Origin: a bacterium
GTDB taxonomy: Bacteria; Patescibacteriota; Saccharimonadia; UBA4664
Direction: 5' to 3'
NCBI GenBank assembly: GCA_027449805.1
Contig: DAIDKY010000004.1
Location: 1 to 5,688, forward strand
Length of the DNA stretch: 5,688 nt
Shown here: piece by piece, positions 1 through 5,673 of the stretch
How positions within the stretch are numbered: position 1 is the stretch's first letter
How the letters are laid out: every line of letters begins with the position of its first letter
Notes under the pieces: generated by a model
Seen by the model: the letters and a program-made list of their open reading frames with translations, nothing else
Databases searched by the model: none
Told to the model about the DNA's origin: nothing
Position numbers and translations under genes: made by a program

Positions 1-1430
1 AACTTCTCTTCGGCATTAAGACCGGCGTTGCGCATGAGCTGTTTAAAGGGCTGTTCGAGAGCCTCGGCGACGATGATCCAACCGGCTCGCTCGTGCTCAT
101 CCATGTCCTTGTGTGCCTCGAGATAGCGGGCAATCTCGCGAGCAGCGTAGACCAAGGTCACTCCCCCGCCGGTCACAACGCCCTCGGCCACGGCGGCCTT
201 TGTAGCGGCTACGGCGTCATCGACGCGGAACTTCTTCTCCTCGATTTCGGTCTCGGTTGCACCGCCGACCTTGATCACGGCAACCTTGCCGGCCAGCGCG
301 GCCAAACGCTTCTCGAGATTTTCCTTGTCGTACTCGCTGGTTGCGTTCTCCGCCTGCATTCGGATCTGCTCCATACGCTCTTTTACGTCCTTTGCATTGC
401 CTTTGCCTTCGACAATGGTGGTAGTGTCTTTACCAGCAATGATCTTGCGCGCCGAGCCGAGCATTTCGATCGTAGCGGTCTCGAAACTATAACCTTGCTC
501 CTCGCTAATCACGGTTGCACCGGTCAGAATAGCGATATCTTCCAGGGTCTCCTTACGACGATCACCAAATGCCGGCGCCTTGATGGCAAGAGTATTAAAT
601 ACGCCCTTAAGACGATTTAAGATTAAGGTTGCCAGCGCCTCGCCATCGACATCCTCGGCAATAATGACGAGGTCTTTCTTGCCGCCCTGCGCCAGCTTCT
701 CGAGCAATGGGAGAATCTCTTGGATCGAGCTGATCTTCTTGTCGGTAATTAAAATCAAGGGCTTCTCGTAAGATGCCTCCATGCGTGCCATGTCGGTCGC
801 CATATATGGGCTTACGTAGCCGCGATCGATCTTAAAGCCCTCGACAATCTCCTTATCCATGCCAAGTGTCTGGCTCTGTTCTACGGTAACCGTGCCGTCC
901 TCGCCCACAGCGTCGATGACATCGGCAATGAGCTCGCCAATCTCGCGGTCCCCGGCCGATACGGTCGCCACCTGGGCGATCTTATCTTTCTTGCCGACGA
1001 TCTTCTCGACCTTGCCGCTGATTTGATCGAGCGCAAAAGCAGCTGCATTATCTACTCCACGACGCAGATCCATCGGGTTATGACGAGCGGCGATCATCTT
1101 GTTGGCCTCTTCTAGGACGTGGTAGGCCAGAACGGTCGAAGTGGTTGTGCCGTCCCCTACAGTGTCATTGGTCTTGCTGGCAGCCTGTTTAATAAGTTCG
1201 GCACCGACACCTTTGCCGAGCGATGATTCGTCTTTGAGGTCTTCCTTGATATCTACGGCCTTGGCTACGGTAACACCATCGTGAGTAACGGTCGGGCCGC
1301 CGTAGGATTTCTGGATTACCACGTTGCGGCCTTTCGGACCCATGGTTACTTTTACTGCATCATAGAGCTCTCGTGCACCGGCCAATACGCGGGCGCGGGC
1401 ATCATCATCGTAATAGATCTTTTTAGCCAT
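1..1430 (-). CDS. groEL: GroEL 60-kDa chaperonin, C-terminus cut by window edge
   Basis: This is the large subunit of the cytosolic chaperonin, an ATP-driven folding chamber that works with GroES. I translated it by hand from the ATG at 1430-1428; 476 codons are present without a stop, and about 65-75 residues are expected to be missing at the left edge. Visible family marks are KVTMGPKGRNVV (residues 27-38), the nucleotide-binding DGTTT (93-97), NPMDLRRG (118-125), an apical stretch with ADKKIS-like TDKKISS (230-236) and IIAEDVDGEALATL (257-270), APAFGDRRK (286-294), KDTTTIVEG (335-343), RVDDAVAATKAAVAEG (403-418, with D406 matching the ATPase aspartate D398 of E. coli) and VTGGG (420-424). 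The apical domain is complete. Compared with E. coli there is a gain of about 7 residues before the DGTTT motif. The gene overlaps groES by 8 bases and should be co-transcribed with it from the CIRCE-controlled promoter. Identity is certain; the Patescibacteria assignment is inferred. Confidence 0.98.
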   Translation of the reverse strand, partial: MAKKIYYDDDARARVLAGARELYDAVKVTMGPKGRNVVIQKSYGGPTVTHDGVTVAKAVDIKEDLKDESSLGKGVGAELIKQAASKTNDTVGDGTTTSTVLAYHVLEEANKMIAARHNPMDLRRGVDNAAAFALDQISGKVEKIVGKKDKIAQVATVSAGDREIGELIADVIDAVGEDGTVTVEQSQTLGMDKEIVEGFKIDRGYVSPYMATDMARMEASYEKPLILITDKKISSIQEILPLLEKLAQGGKKDLVIIAEDVDGEALATLILNRLKGVFNTLAIKAPAFGDRRKETLEDIAILTGATVISEEQGYSFETATIEMLGSARKIIAGKDTTTIVEGKGNAKDVKERMEQIRMQAENATSEYDKENLEKRLAALAGKVAVIKVGGATETEIEEKKFRVDDAVAATKAAVAEGVVTGGGVTLVYAAREIARYLEAHKDMDEHERAGWIIVAEALEQPFKQLMRNAGLNAEEK

Positions 1431-1686
1431 TGATCACCGCCAATACATCTTCCTCCTTTAGGATTAGGTACTCGTCTGAATCTTGTTTAAAGCGATCGGG
1501 ACCGTACTCGGCATGAAGAATCTGGTCACCAACTTTAATCTCTTTAACCTCTTTGCCGACAGCAATAACCTTGGCAACCTGAGTCTTATTCTTGGACTGC
1601 TCTGTCAGAAGTATCCCGGACGCGGTCTTGGCCTCCGCCTCTACGGGTTTAGCTACAATACGTTCTGCTAATGGCTGTAATTTCAT
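1423..1686 (-). CDS. groES: GroES 10-kDa co-chaperonin, short form
   Basis: GroES is the heptameric lid of GroEL. I choose the ATG at 1686-1684, giving 87 residues (MKLQPLAERI...), because GAGGT lies 5 bases upstream of it. The in-frame ATG four codons earlier (1698) overlaps that Shine-Dalgarno sequence and adds a non-homologous MRYA. Family marks are PLAERIVAKP (residues 5-14), a mobile loop with the hydrophobic tripeptide I25-L26-L27 that docks on GroEL, VIAVG (40-44), KVGDQIL (51-57) and the C-terminal EYLILKEEDVLAVI (72-85). The segment between VIAVG and KVGD is only 6 residues; in E. coli GroES it is about 9 longer and forms the roof beta-hairpin, so the roof appears to be absent. The last codons contain the groEL ribosome binding site and overlap the groEL start. 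It is the first gene of the heat-shock unit. Confidence 0.97.
   Translation of the reverse strand: MKLQPLAERIVAKPVEAEAKTASGILLTEQSKNKTQVAKVIAVGKEVKEIKVGDQILHAEYGPDRFKQDSDEYLILKEEDVLAVING
1432..1441 (-). promoter_or_regulatory. Ribosome binding site of groEL inside groES
   Basis: On the minus strand GGCGGTGATC precedes the groEL start codon, separated from it by one A. It matches the complement of the usual bacterial 16S 3' tail (GGAGGTGATC) at 9 of 10 positions, and the GGCGG core is 6 bases from the ATG. It also encodes the groES residues A-V-I near the C-terminus, so the site is constrained by both functions. It fixes the groEL start at 1430. Confidence 0.7.
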
Positions 1687-1691
1687 AGCGT

Positions 1692-1696
1692 ACCTC
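1692..1696 (-). promoter_or_regulatory. Shine-Dalgarno of groES
   Basis: GAGGT on the minus strand lies 5 bases before the ATG at 1686. This decides the groES start in favour of 1686 over the in-frame ATG at 1698, whose bases overlap the Shine-Dalgarno itself. Confidence 0.7.
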
Positions 1697-1705
1697 ATTT
1701 AATTT

Positions 1706-1732
1706 CTAGCACTCATGATACGCGAGTGCCAG
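1706..1732 (-). promoter_or_regulatory. CIRCE operator (HrcA binding site)
   Basis: Read on the minus strand, the sequence is CTGGCACTC, a 9-base spacer, then GAGTGCTAG. The known CIRCE consensus is TTAGCACTC-N9-GAGTGCTAA; the spacer length is exact, the left arm matches 7 of 9 and the right arm 8 of 9. CIRCE is the operator of the HrcA repressor, which is relieved by heat shock when GroEL is titrated by unfolded protein. It sits just ahead of groES, the classical location, and covers the predicted -10 box and start point. No hrcA gene is in the window, so the regulator itself is inferred. Confidence 0.9.
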
Positions 1733-1744
1733 GGCTCGCGTCAA
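1715..1744 (-). promoter_or_regulatory. Predicted sigma70-type promoter of groES-groEL
   Basis: On the minus strand a -35 box TTGACG (positions 1744-1739, 5 of 6 to TTGACA) and a -10 box TATCAT (1720-1715, 5 of 6 to TATAAT) are separated by 18 bases. Transcription would start around 1708, giving a leader of roughly 20 bases that still contains the GAGGT ribosome binding site. The -10 lies within the CIRCE spacer, so HrcA binding would block RNA polymerase directly. The -35 overlaps the TGA stop codon of the phosphohexomutase gene. The start point is a prediction from box spacing. Confidence 0.7.
1720..1741 (-). repeat. Perfect 7-bp inverted repeat overlapping CIRCE
   Basis: The minus strand reads ACGCGAG, an 8-base loop CCCTGGCA, then CTCGCGT, which can fold into a GC-rich 7-bp stem directly after the mutase stop codon. 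It shares bases with the left arm and spacer of CIRCE, so in read-through RNA this hairpin and the CIRCE hairpin exclude each other. No T-run follows, so it is not a standard intrinsic terminator. Its function is unknown and it may be chance in a GC-rich spot. Confidence 0.5.
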
Positions 1745-3096
1745 GAGACTGGATGTCCACCTAACCTAGCTTCTAGGTCCTTGAGCTTTTCCTTGAGGAG
1801 TGACTCCGTCTTGGCTTCGACATTAAGCCGAAGCAGCGGTTCGGTATTCGAGGGTCGGGCGTTAAACCACCAGTCTCGATAATTAACGGTTAGGCCGTCG
1901 AGCTCGTCCTGTTTGCCGTCATCATAAGCCAGTCTTAGTTTAGCGAGCATCGCAGTTTTATCGTCAACGCTAAAGTTAATCTCGCCCGAATCGTGATAAA
2001 TGCGATACTTATCGGCCAGTTCTTTAAGCGTCAGGCCGCTCTTGGCTAAAACATCCACAGCTACGAGTGCGGCGATAAGACCAGAGTCGGCATAATAGTT
2101 GTCACGGAAGTAAAAGTGCCCCGAGTGTTCGCCGGCAAAAGGCGCGTCCAGCTCGCGCATACGGACTTTAATAAAGGCGTGGCCAACCTTTGTGCGAACG
2201 CCCTTGCCCCCGTTCGCGCTGATCGTCTCCGGTACGACGCGGCCGCAAATAGCGTTATAGAGTATTGTCGCGTGCGGATAACGGCGCAACGTGGCCTCGG
2301 CCAAGATAGCTGTCATAATCGTACCCGAAACCTGCTCGCCGTTCGCGTCAACGAGGTAGGCACGATCACCGTCGCCGTCAAAAGCGACACCGAAGTCGAG
2401 GCTGTCACGCTTTATCAGCTTAACGAGGTCGACCAGATTAGCCGGATCAATCGGAGAGGCGGGGTGATTCGGAAATGTGCCGTCGAGCTTCCAATAAAGA
2501 GGCTCAATCTTGAGCGGGATGCGGCCCTTTAGGTGAGGCAAAATTGCACCGGCCATACCGTTGCCGGCATCGATGGCGATTCGATATGCCGGCCAGCTGG
2601 TCGGATTAACGAAGCTTAGCGCGTGATCAACCCACTCCTCGATGATCTGGCGCTTACGGATCTTACCAACCGTAAACGAGCGCTTGTAGCGGCCGTTGAG
2701 GAGTGCCTCTTCGATATTGGCCAGACCGGTGTCTTGGCCGATCGGGGCAGCATCGCGGCGACATAGCTTAATGCCGTCGTACTGGCCCGGATTATGAGAA
2801 GCCGTAACCATGGCTCCGCCGGCCAGATCCTCGCTGCCGACGGCAAAGTAAATCATATCCGAGGTCACTAGGCCGATGTCGACGACGTCGCGACCCTGCT
2901 CCAAAATGCCCTCGCGCAGAGCGGTAGCATACTCGACTGAGGCCGGCCGCATATCATAACCGACGGCTACCGGCCCGGGGGTCTCAAGCAGATCGGCCAG
3001 AGCTCGTCCAACAGCGTGAGCAATACGGCTATTCAAGTCAAGCTTTACGACGCCGCGAATATCATTGGCCTTAAAGATAGATTTATGAAAGCGCAT
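1741..3096 (-). CDS. Phosphomannomutase/phosphoglucomutase (alpha-D-phosphohexomutase)
   Basis: The enzyme interconverts hexose 6-phosphate and hexose 1-phosphate in the cytosol, feeding nucleotide-sugar synthesis for envelope glycans. It has 451 residues, usual for bacterial PMM/PGM. Domain marks in order are FKANDIRG near the N-terminus (8-15), VGYDMRPAS (45-53), the phosphoserine loop TASHNP with catalytic S100 (98-103), the metal site DGDGDR (240-245), the sugar-specificity loop GEHSGHFYFRD (322-332; E323 and S325 are the usual sugar contacts) and the phosphate-binding RPSNTEP (414-420). All expected active-site motifs are present. GEHSGHFYFRD resembles ManB/CpsG-type PMM more than the GlmM motif, but mannose versus glucose specificity cannot be fixed from sequence, so no symbol is given. 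The start ATG follows the Mur ligase stop after 4 bases (TAA-GCTC-ATG) with no clear ribosome binding site, suggesting translational coupling. Its stop codon overlaps the groES promoter. Confidence 0.95.
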   Translation of the reverse strand: MRFHKSIFKANDIRGVVKLDLNSRIAHAVGRALADLLETPGPVAVGYDMRPASVEYATALREGILEQGRDVVDIGLVTSDMIYFAVGSEDLAGGAMVTASHNPGQYDGIKLCRRDAAPIGQDTGLANIEEALLNGRYKRSFTVGKIRKRQIIEEWVDHALSFVNPTSWPAYRIAIDAGNGMAGAILPHLKGRIPLKIEPLYWKLDGTFPNHPASPIDPANLVDLVKLIKRDSLDFGVAFDGDGDRAYLVDANGEQVSGTIMTAILAEATLRRYPHATILYNAICGRVVPETISANGGKGVRTKVGHAFIKVRMRELDAPFAGEHSGHFYFRDNYYADSGLIAALVAVDVLAKSGLTLKELADKYRIYHDSGEINFSVDDKTAMLAKLRLAYDDGKQDELDGLTVNYRDWWFNARPSNTEPLLRLNVEAKTESLLKEKLKDLEARLGGHPVS

Positions 3097-3100
3097 GAGC

Positions 3101-4405
3101 TTAGTTTAACGCATGCAAGAGCTCGCGAGCTACCTCTCGCTCGTCCCAAGGCGACTTAACGCCGGCCGCTACGCGGTACTGCTGATGACCCATACCGGTC
3201 AACGCCACCGTATCGTAGGATTTCGCCAACTTGAATGCCCGGGCGATCGCCTCTCTGCGATCGGGAATAATCTCGTACGATTTGCCTTTGACTCCTCCCC
3301 CTGCTTTAACGCCTGGTTCGATGGCCTCGATAATACTGATGGGATCCTCCGAGTAGGCCTCTTCGTCGGTTAAAATAACGTAATCAGCCAGCTTGGCGGC
3401 GAGCTTGCCCATGATCGGCCGCTTAACCCGGTCGCGATCACCGGCCGCCCCGAGAATAACGATCAGGCGGCCTTTAGTCAGGCTGCGCAGAGTCGTGTAA
3501 AGATTTTCGAGCGCATCCGGCGTATGGGCGTAATCAACGATAACCGTAAAGTCCTGGCCGGCATCGATCGACTCCATCCGTCCAGGAACGGCCGCGAGCA
3601 GCTGGAGACCGGCAACGACCCGTTCGATCGAGACACCTAGACCCAGGGCCAAACCGGCCGCCGCTAGAGCGTTCGCGACATTAAAACGCCCAGGCAGTTG
3701 GAGCTTAACCTTCGACTGCTTGCTTTGGTAATCAAGAACGAAATCTGTACCGTCGCCCGCGACCACGATGTCACTGGCTCGGAGAGTTGCTGGTCGATCC
3801 AAGCTATATGAAATGTGACGGGCGGCGGGAAAATGCGAAAACTCTTCGTAAGCAGCATCGTCGGCATTAATTACCGAAACTTTTAGACCCGAACGTTGAA
3901 AGAGTTTGGCCTTAGCAGAGATATATCGATCCATCGTACGATGGTAATCGAGATGATCCTGGGTAATGTTGGTCAATGCGGCCGCCTCGAAACGCACTCC
4001 GGCAATACGATTCTGGGCCAGCGCATGAGAGGTAACCTCGAGAACGACGATCTCTACCTTGGCGCCGCGCATGCGCTTAAGCAGCCGTTGGAGCGACCAT
4101 GGATCAGTAACGGTGGCGTTGCGGTCGTTGGCAAAATGCTCGTCTCCGATCTGATAGATAGCGGTCGTACTCAATCCTACTCGATAACCGGCTGTCTCGA
4201 AGATCTTCGCCGTCATGGCGGCGGTCGAGGTTTTACCGTTGGTACCCGTGATACCGATTACCCGCAATTTATGTCCAGGAAAGCCGTTTACGGCCGCTGC
4301 TACGTAAGCCTCGAGGCCATGACCGAGCGGATCAATCAGATCGAACAGACTCTGCGGCAGCAGGCTCTTTAGGGTTTTTGCTAGACGACGTACAGCACGG
4401 TTCAT
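3101..4405 (-). CDS. murE: MurE-like Mur ligase, short form without most of domain 1
   Basis: This is an ATP-dependent amide ligase of the Mur family, by homology adding the third amino acid to UDP-MurNAc-L-Ala-D-Glu in peptidoglycan synthesis in the cytosol. Marks are the P-loop GITGTNGKTST (51-61, K58), EVTSHAL (123-129), NITQDHLDYH (146-155), the likely carbamylated lysine K165 in YISAKAKLF, GRFNVANALAAAG (239-251), VPGRMESI (273-280), VDYAHTPDALE (290-300), GDRDRVKRPIMG (322-333) and WDEREVARE (420-428). The order and wording match MurE rather than MurC, MurD or MurF. Oddities: the P-loop begins about 60 residues earlier than in E. coli MurE, so the UDP-binding N-terminal domain is mostly missing; the amino-acid motif DNPR is replaced by EEAY (348-351); and GKGHE reads GMGHQ (404-408). 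The third amino acid is therefore unpredictable, and another substrate is possible. No Shine-Dalgarno precedes the ATG. It heads the unit with the phosphohexomutase. Confidence 0.88.
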   Translation of the reverse strand: MNRAVRRLAKTLKSLLPQSLFDLIDPLGHGLEAYVAAAVNGFPGHKLRVIGITGTNGKTSTAAMTAKIFETAGYRVGLSTTAIYQIGDEHFANDRNATVTDPWSLQRLLKRMRGAKVEIVVLEVTSHALAQNRIAGVRFEAAALTNITQDHLDYHRTMDRYISAKAKLFQRSGLKVSVINADDAAYEEFSHFPAARHISYSLDRPATLRASDIVVAGDGTDFVLDYQSKQSKVKLQLPGRFNVANALAAAGLALGLGVSIERVVAGLQLLAAVPGRMESIDAGQDFTVIVDYAHTPDALENLYTTLRSLTKGRLIVILGAAGDRDRVKRPIMGKLAAKLADYVILTDEEAYSEDPISIIEAIEPGVKAGGGVKGKSYEIIPDRREAIARAFKLAKSYDTVALTGMGHQQYRVAAGVKSPWDEREVARELLHALN

Positions 4406-4428
4406 AGCGATATCATATACTAAGTACT
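4406..4428. promoter_or_regulatory. Divergent promoter spacer, leaderless on both sides (predicted)
   Basis: Only 23 bases separate two outward-facing start codons. The spacer is AT-rich within a roughly balanced region. On the plus strand TATACT (4416-4421) is a 5-of-6 -10 box ending 7 bases before the ATG at 4429; on the minus strand TATGAT (4417-4412) is a 5-of-6 -10 box ending 6 bases before the ATG at 4405. Both would start transcription at or next to the start codon, and neither gene shows a Shine-Dalgarno sequence. The two hexamers overlap by two bases. No convincing -35 box is seen for either. Palindromes GATATC (4409-4414) and AGTACT (4423-4428) flank them. Confidence 0.45.
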
Positions 4429-5673
4429 ATGCGTGCTACAGCCTATCTTAAAATTCTCGTCTCGCCCTGGCGATATAACGACCAACTGCCGCTCAAGCAG
4501 TTGACTCAGCGACTCAACCTGCTCTATGGCGACGACGACAAGCGTGGCTGGTATCTCACCGCCAATGGCCGTACGGCGCTGGAGGTCATTCTCAAGGCTG
4601 TATCTTCGGATCCCGAGGATGAAATCATAGTTCAATCCTTTACCTGCGTGGCGGCGGTCAACCCGATCCTGTGGGCAGGACTTAAGCCGGTCTTCGTTGA
4701 TATCGACCAAGCAAATCTAAGCCTCTCATTGGACGATTTAAAGACAAGGATTAACCCGCGGACAAAGGCGATTATCGTCCAACACAGCTTCGGCATTCCC
4801 GGGCCGATCGAGGCGGTTGTCAAGCTGGCCCGCAAGCAAGGCATATTGGTGATCGAGGACTGCGCCCACGCACTCGGCGTACCCGTAGTCGGCCCAAAAT
4901 TGGGAACCTACGGCGATGCGGCGATTATTAGTTTTGGAATTGAAAAAACCATGTCGACAAAATTCGGCGGCGCCCTAATCTTGAATAATTCAAAACTACA
5001 ATCATCGGTCGATGCAGTCTACGAAACTGTGCCGAAATTAAGTCGGCGCGAGAGCCTGCGTTGGCTACTCTATCCGGTTATTCGTGTCGGATTACGAAAA
5101 CTACCCAAAGGCATTGGCCAGGGCTGCGGCCGTTTCCTTGAACGTGTCGGTTTGCTGCGCCAAGCCGTCGCGCCTCAGGAGTACGAAGGCGGACGTCCGC
5201 CCGGCGTTCCAGCCCGTCTGCCCGGTGTTCACGCGCGAATCATCCTAGATACGATGGCCGACCTTGATCAAAACCTTGCCCATCGGATGCGAATTGCGCA
5301 AGCCTACCGAGAGTCGCTTTCGGATAATCCAATCTTTCGGATTCCACCGTCTATTGACGCTGCCTTAATCAAGTATCCAGTTCTCTGTGCTACGTCTGAA
5401 CTGCGCGACCATATCTACTCGATACTGTCACGACACGGCATACCGATTTCGAACTGGTATGATCCGGCAATATATCCACAAGGGGTGAATCTCGATAAGT
5501 TTGGCTATCGTAAGAAGAACTATCCGGATGCCGAAGTTGCTGCCAGTCGGGTCATCTGCCTGCCGACCGGCAGCAACATCAGCCCCGATTATGCTACAGT
5601 TATTGCCAATGACCTTAGTACTGCAGCCGCTGACTTCCAAGGAAGAACTAAACGAGTTTCTCGCTCGTCCTGA
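4429..5673 (+). CDS. DegT/DnrJ/EryC1/StrS-family PLP aminotransferase
   Basis: By family this is a PLP-dependent, fold-type I aminotransferase acting on a nucleotide-linked keto-sugar, with glutamate the usual amino donor; products go to surface glycans. It has 414 residues, slightly above the usual 370-400. Marks are GRTALEVIL (47-55, phosphate-binding region), QSFTCVAAVNPI (69-80), PVFVDID (87-93), QHSFG (118-122), IEDCAHALG (142-150, with D144 contacting the PLP pyridine nitrogen), the internal-aldimine lysine K173 in SFGIEKTMSTKFGG (168-181), and the C-terminal NYPDAEVAASRVICLP (364-379). The GIEK form of the lysine motif differs from the common HxTKNLTTGEGG, but spacing to the GG pair is kept. 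A basic, hydrophobic segment around 205-250 resembles the variable middle of the family. The start at 4429 has no Shine-Dalgarno but sits 7 bases after a -10 box; the next frame overlaps the 3' end. The sugar substrate cannot be named. Confidence 0.9.
   Translation: MRATAYLKILVSPWRYNDQLPLKQLTQRLNLLYGDDDKRGWYLTANGRTALEVILKAVSSDPEDEIIVQSFTCVAAVNPILWAGLKPVFVDIDQANLSLSLDDLKTRINPRTKAIIVQHSFGIPGPIEAVVKLARKQGILVIEDCAHALGVPVVGPKLGTYGDAAIISFGIEKTMSTKFGGALILNNSKLQSSVDAVYETVPKLSRRESLRWLLYPVIRVGLRKLPKGIGQGCGRFLERVGLLRQAVAPQEYEGGRPPGVPARLPGVHARIILDTMADLDQNLAHRMRIAQAYRESLSDNPIFRIPPSIDAALIKYPVLCATSELRDHIYSILSRHGIPISNWYDPAIYPQGVNLDKFGYRKKNYPDAEVAASRVICLPTGSNISPDYATVIANDLSTAAADFQGRTKRVSRSS

Noticed and set aside
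93..620. 175-codon plus-strand open frame
   Set aside because: It lies antisense inside groEL, whose protein is fully conserved here. The translation resembles no family, and it has no ribosome binding site of note.
1436..1460. Strong AAAGGAGG followed by ATG and a four-codon frame (M-Y-W-R-stop) just before groEL
   Set aside because: The AAG GAG GAA codons simply encode the conserved K-E-E of GroES. The motif is 21 bases from the groEL ATG and only 3 from the mini-frame ATG, both poor spacings. A leader peptide is possible but unsupported.
1687..1698. Upstream ATG giving a 91-residue GroES
   Set aside because: That ATG is part of the Shine-Dalgarno region (ATGAGGT), and the extra MRYA has no counterpart in GroES proteins. 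The ATG at 1686 has ideal spacing.
1720..1741. Intrinsic terminator after the phosphohexomutase gene
   Set aside because: A stem exists but no T-run follows it on the minus strand, and the same bases are explained by CIRCE and the promoter.
2116..2532. 138-codon plus-strand open frame
   Set aside because: Antisense shadow of the phosphohexomutase gene, across its DGDGDR and GEHSGH motifs; codon structure is explained by the mutase.
3896..4372. 158-codon plus-strand open frame
   Set aside because: Antisense shadow of the Mur ligase N-terminal half, including the P-loop; no family resemblance.
1741..5673. UGA recoding as in Gracilibacteria/Absconditabacteria
   Set aside because: TGA ends the mutase and aminotransferase frames at sensible lengths, and no in-frame TGA is needed inside any gene.
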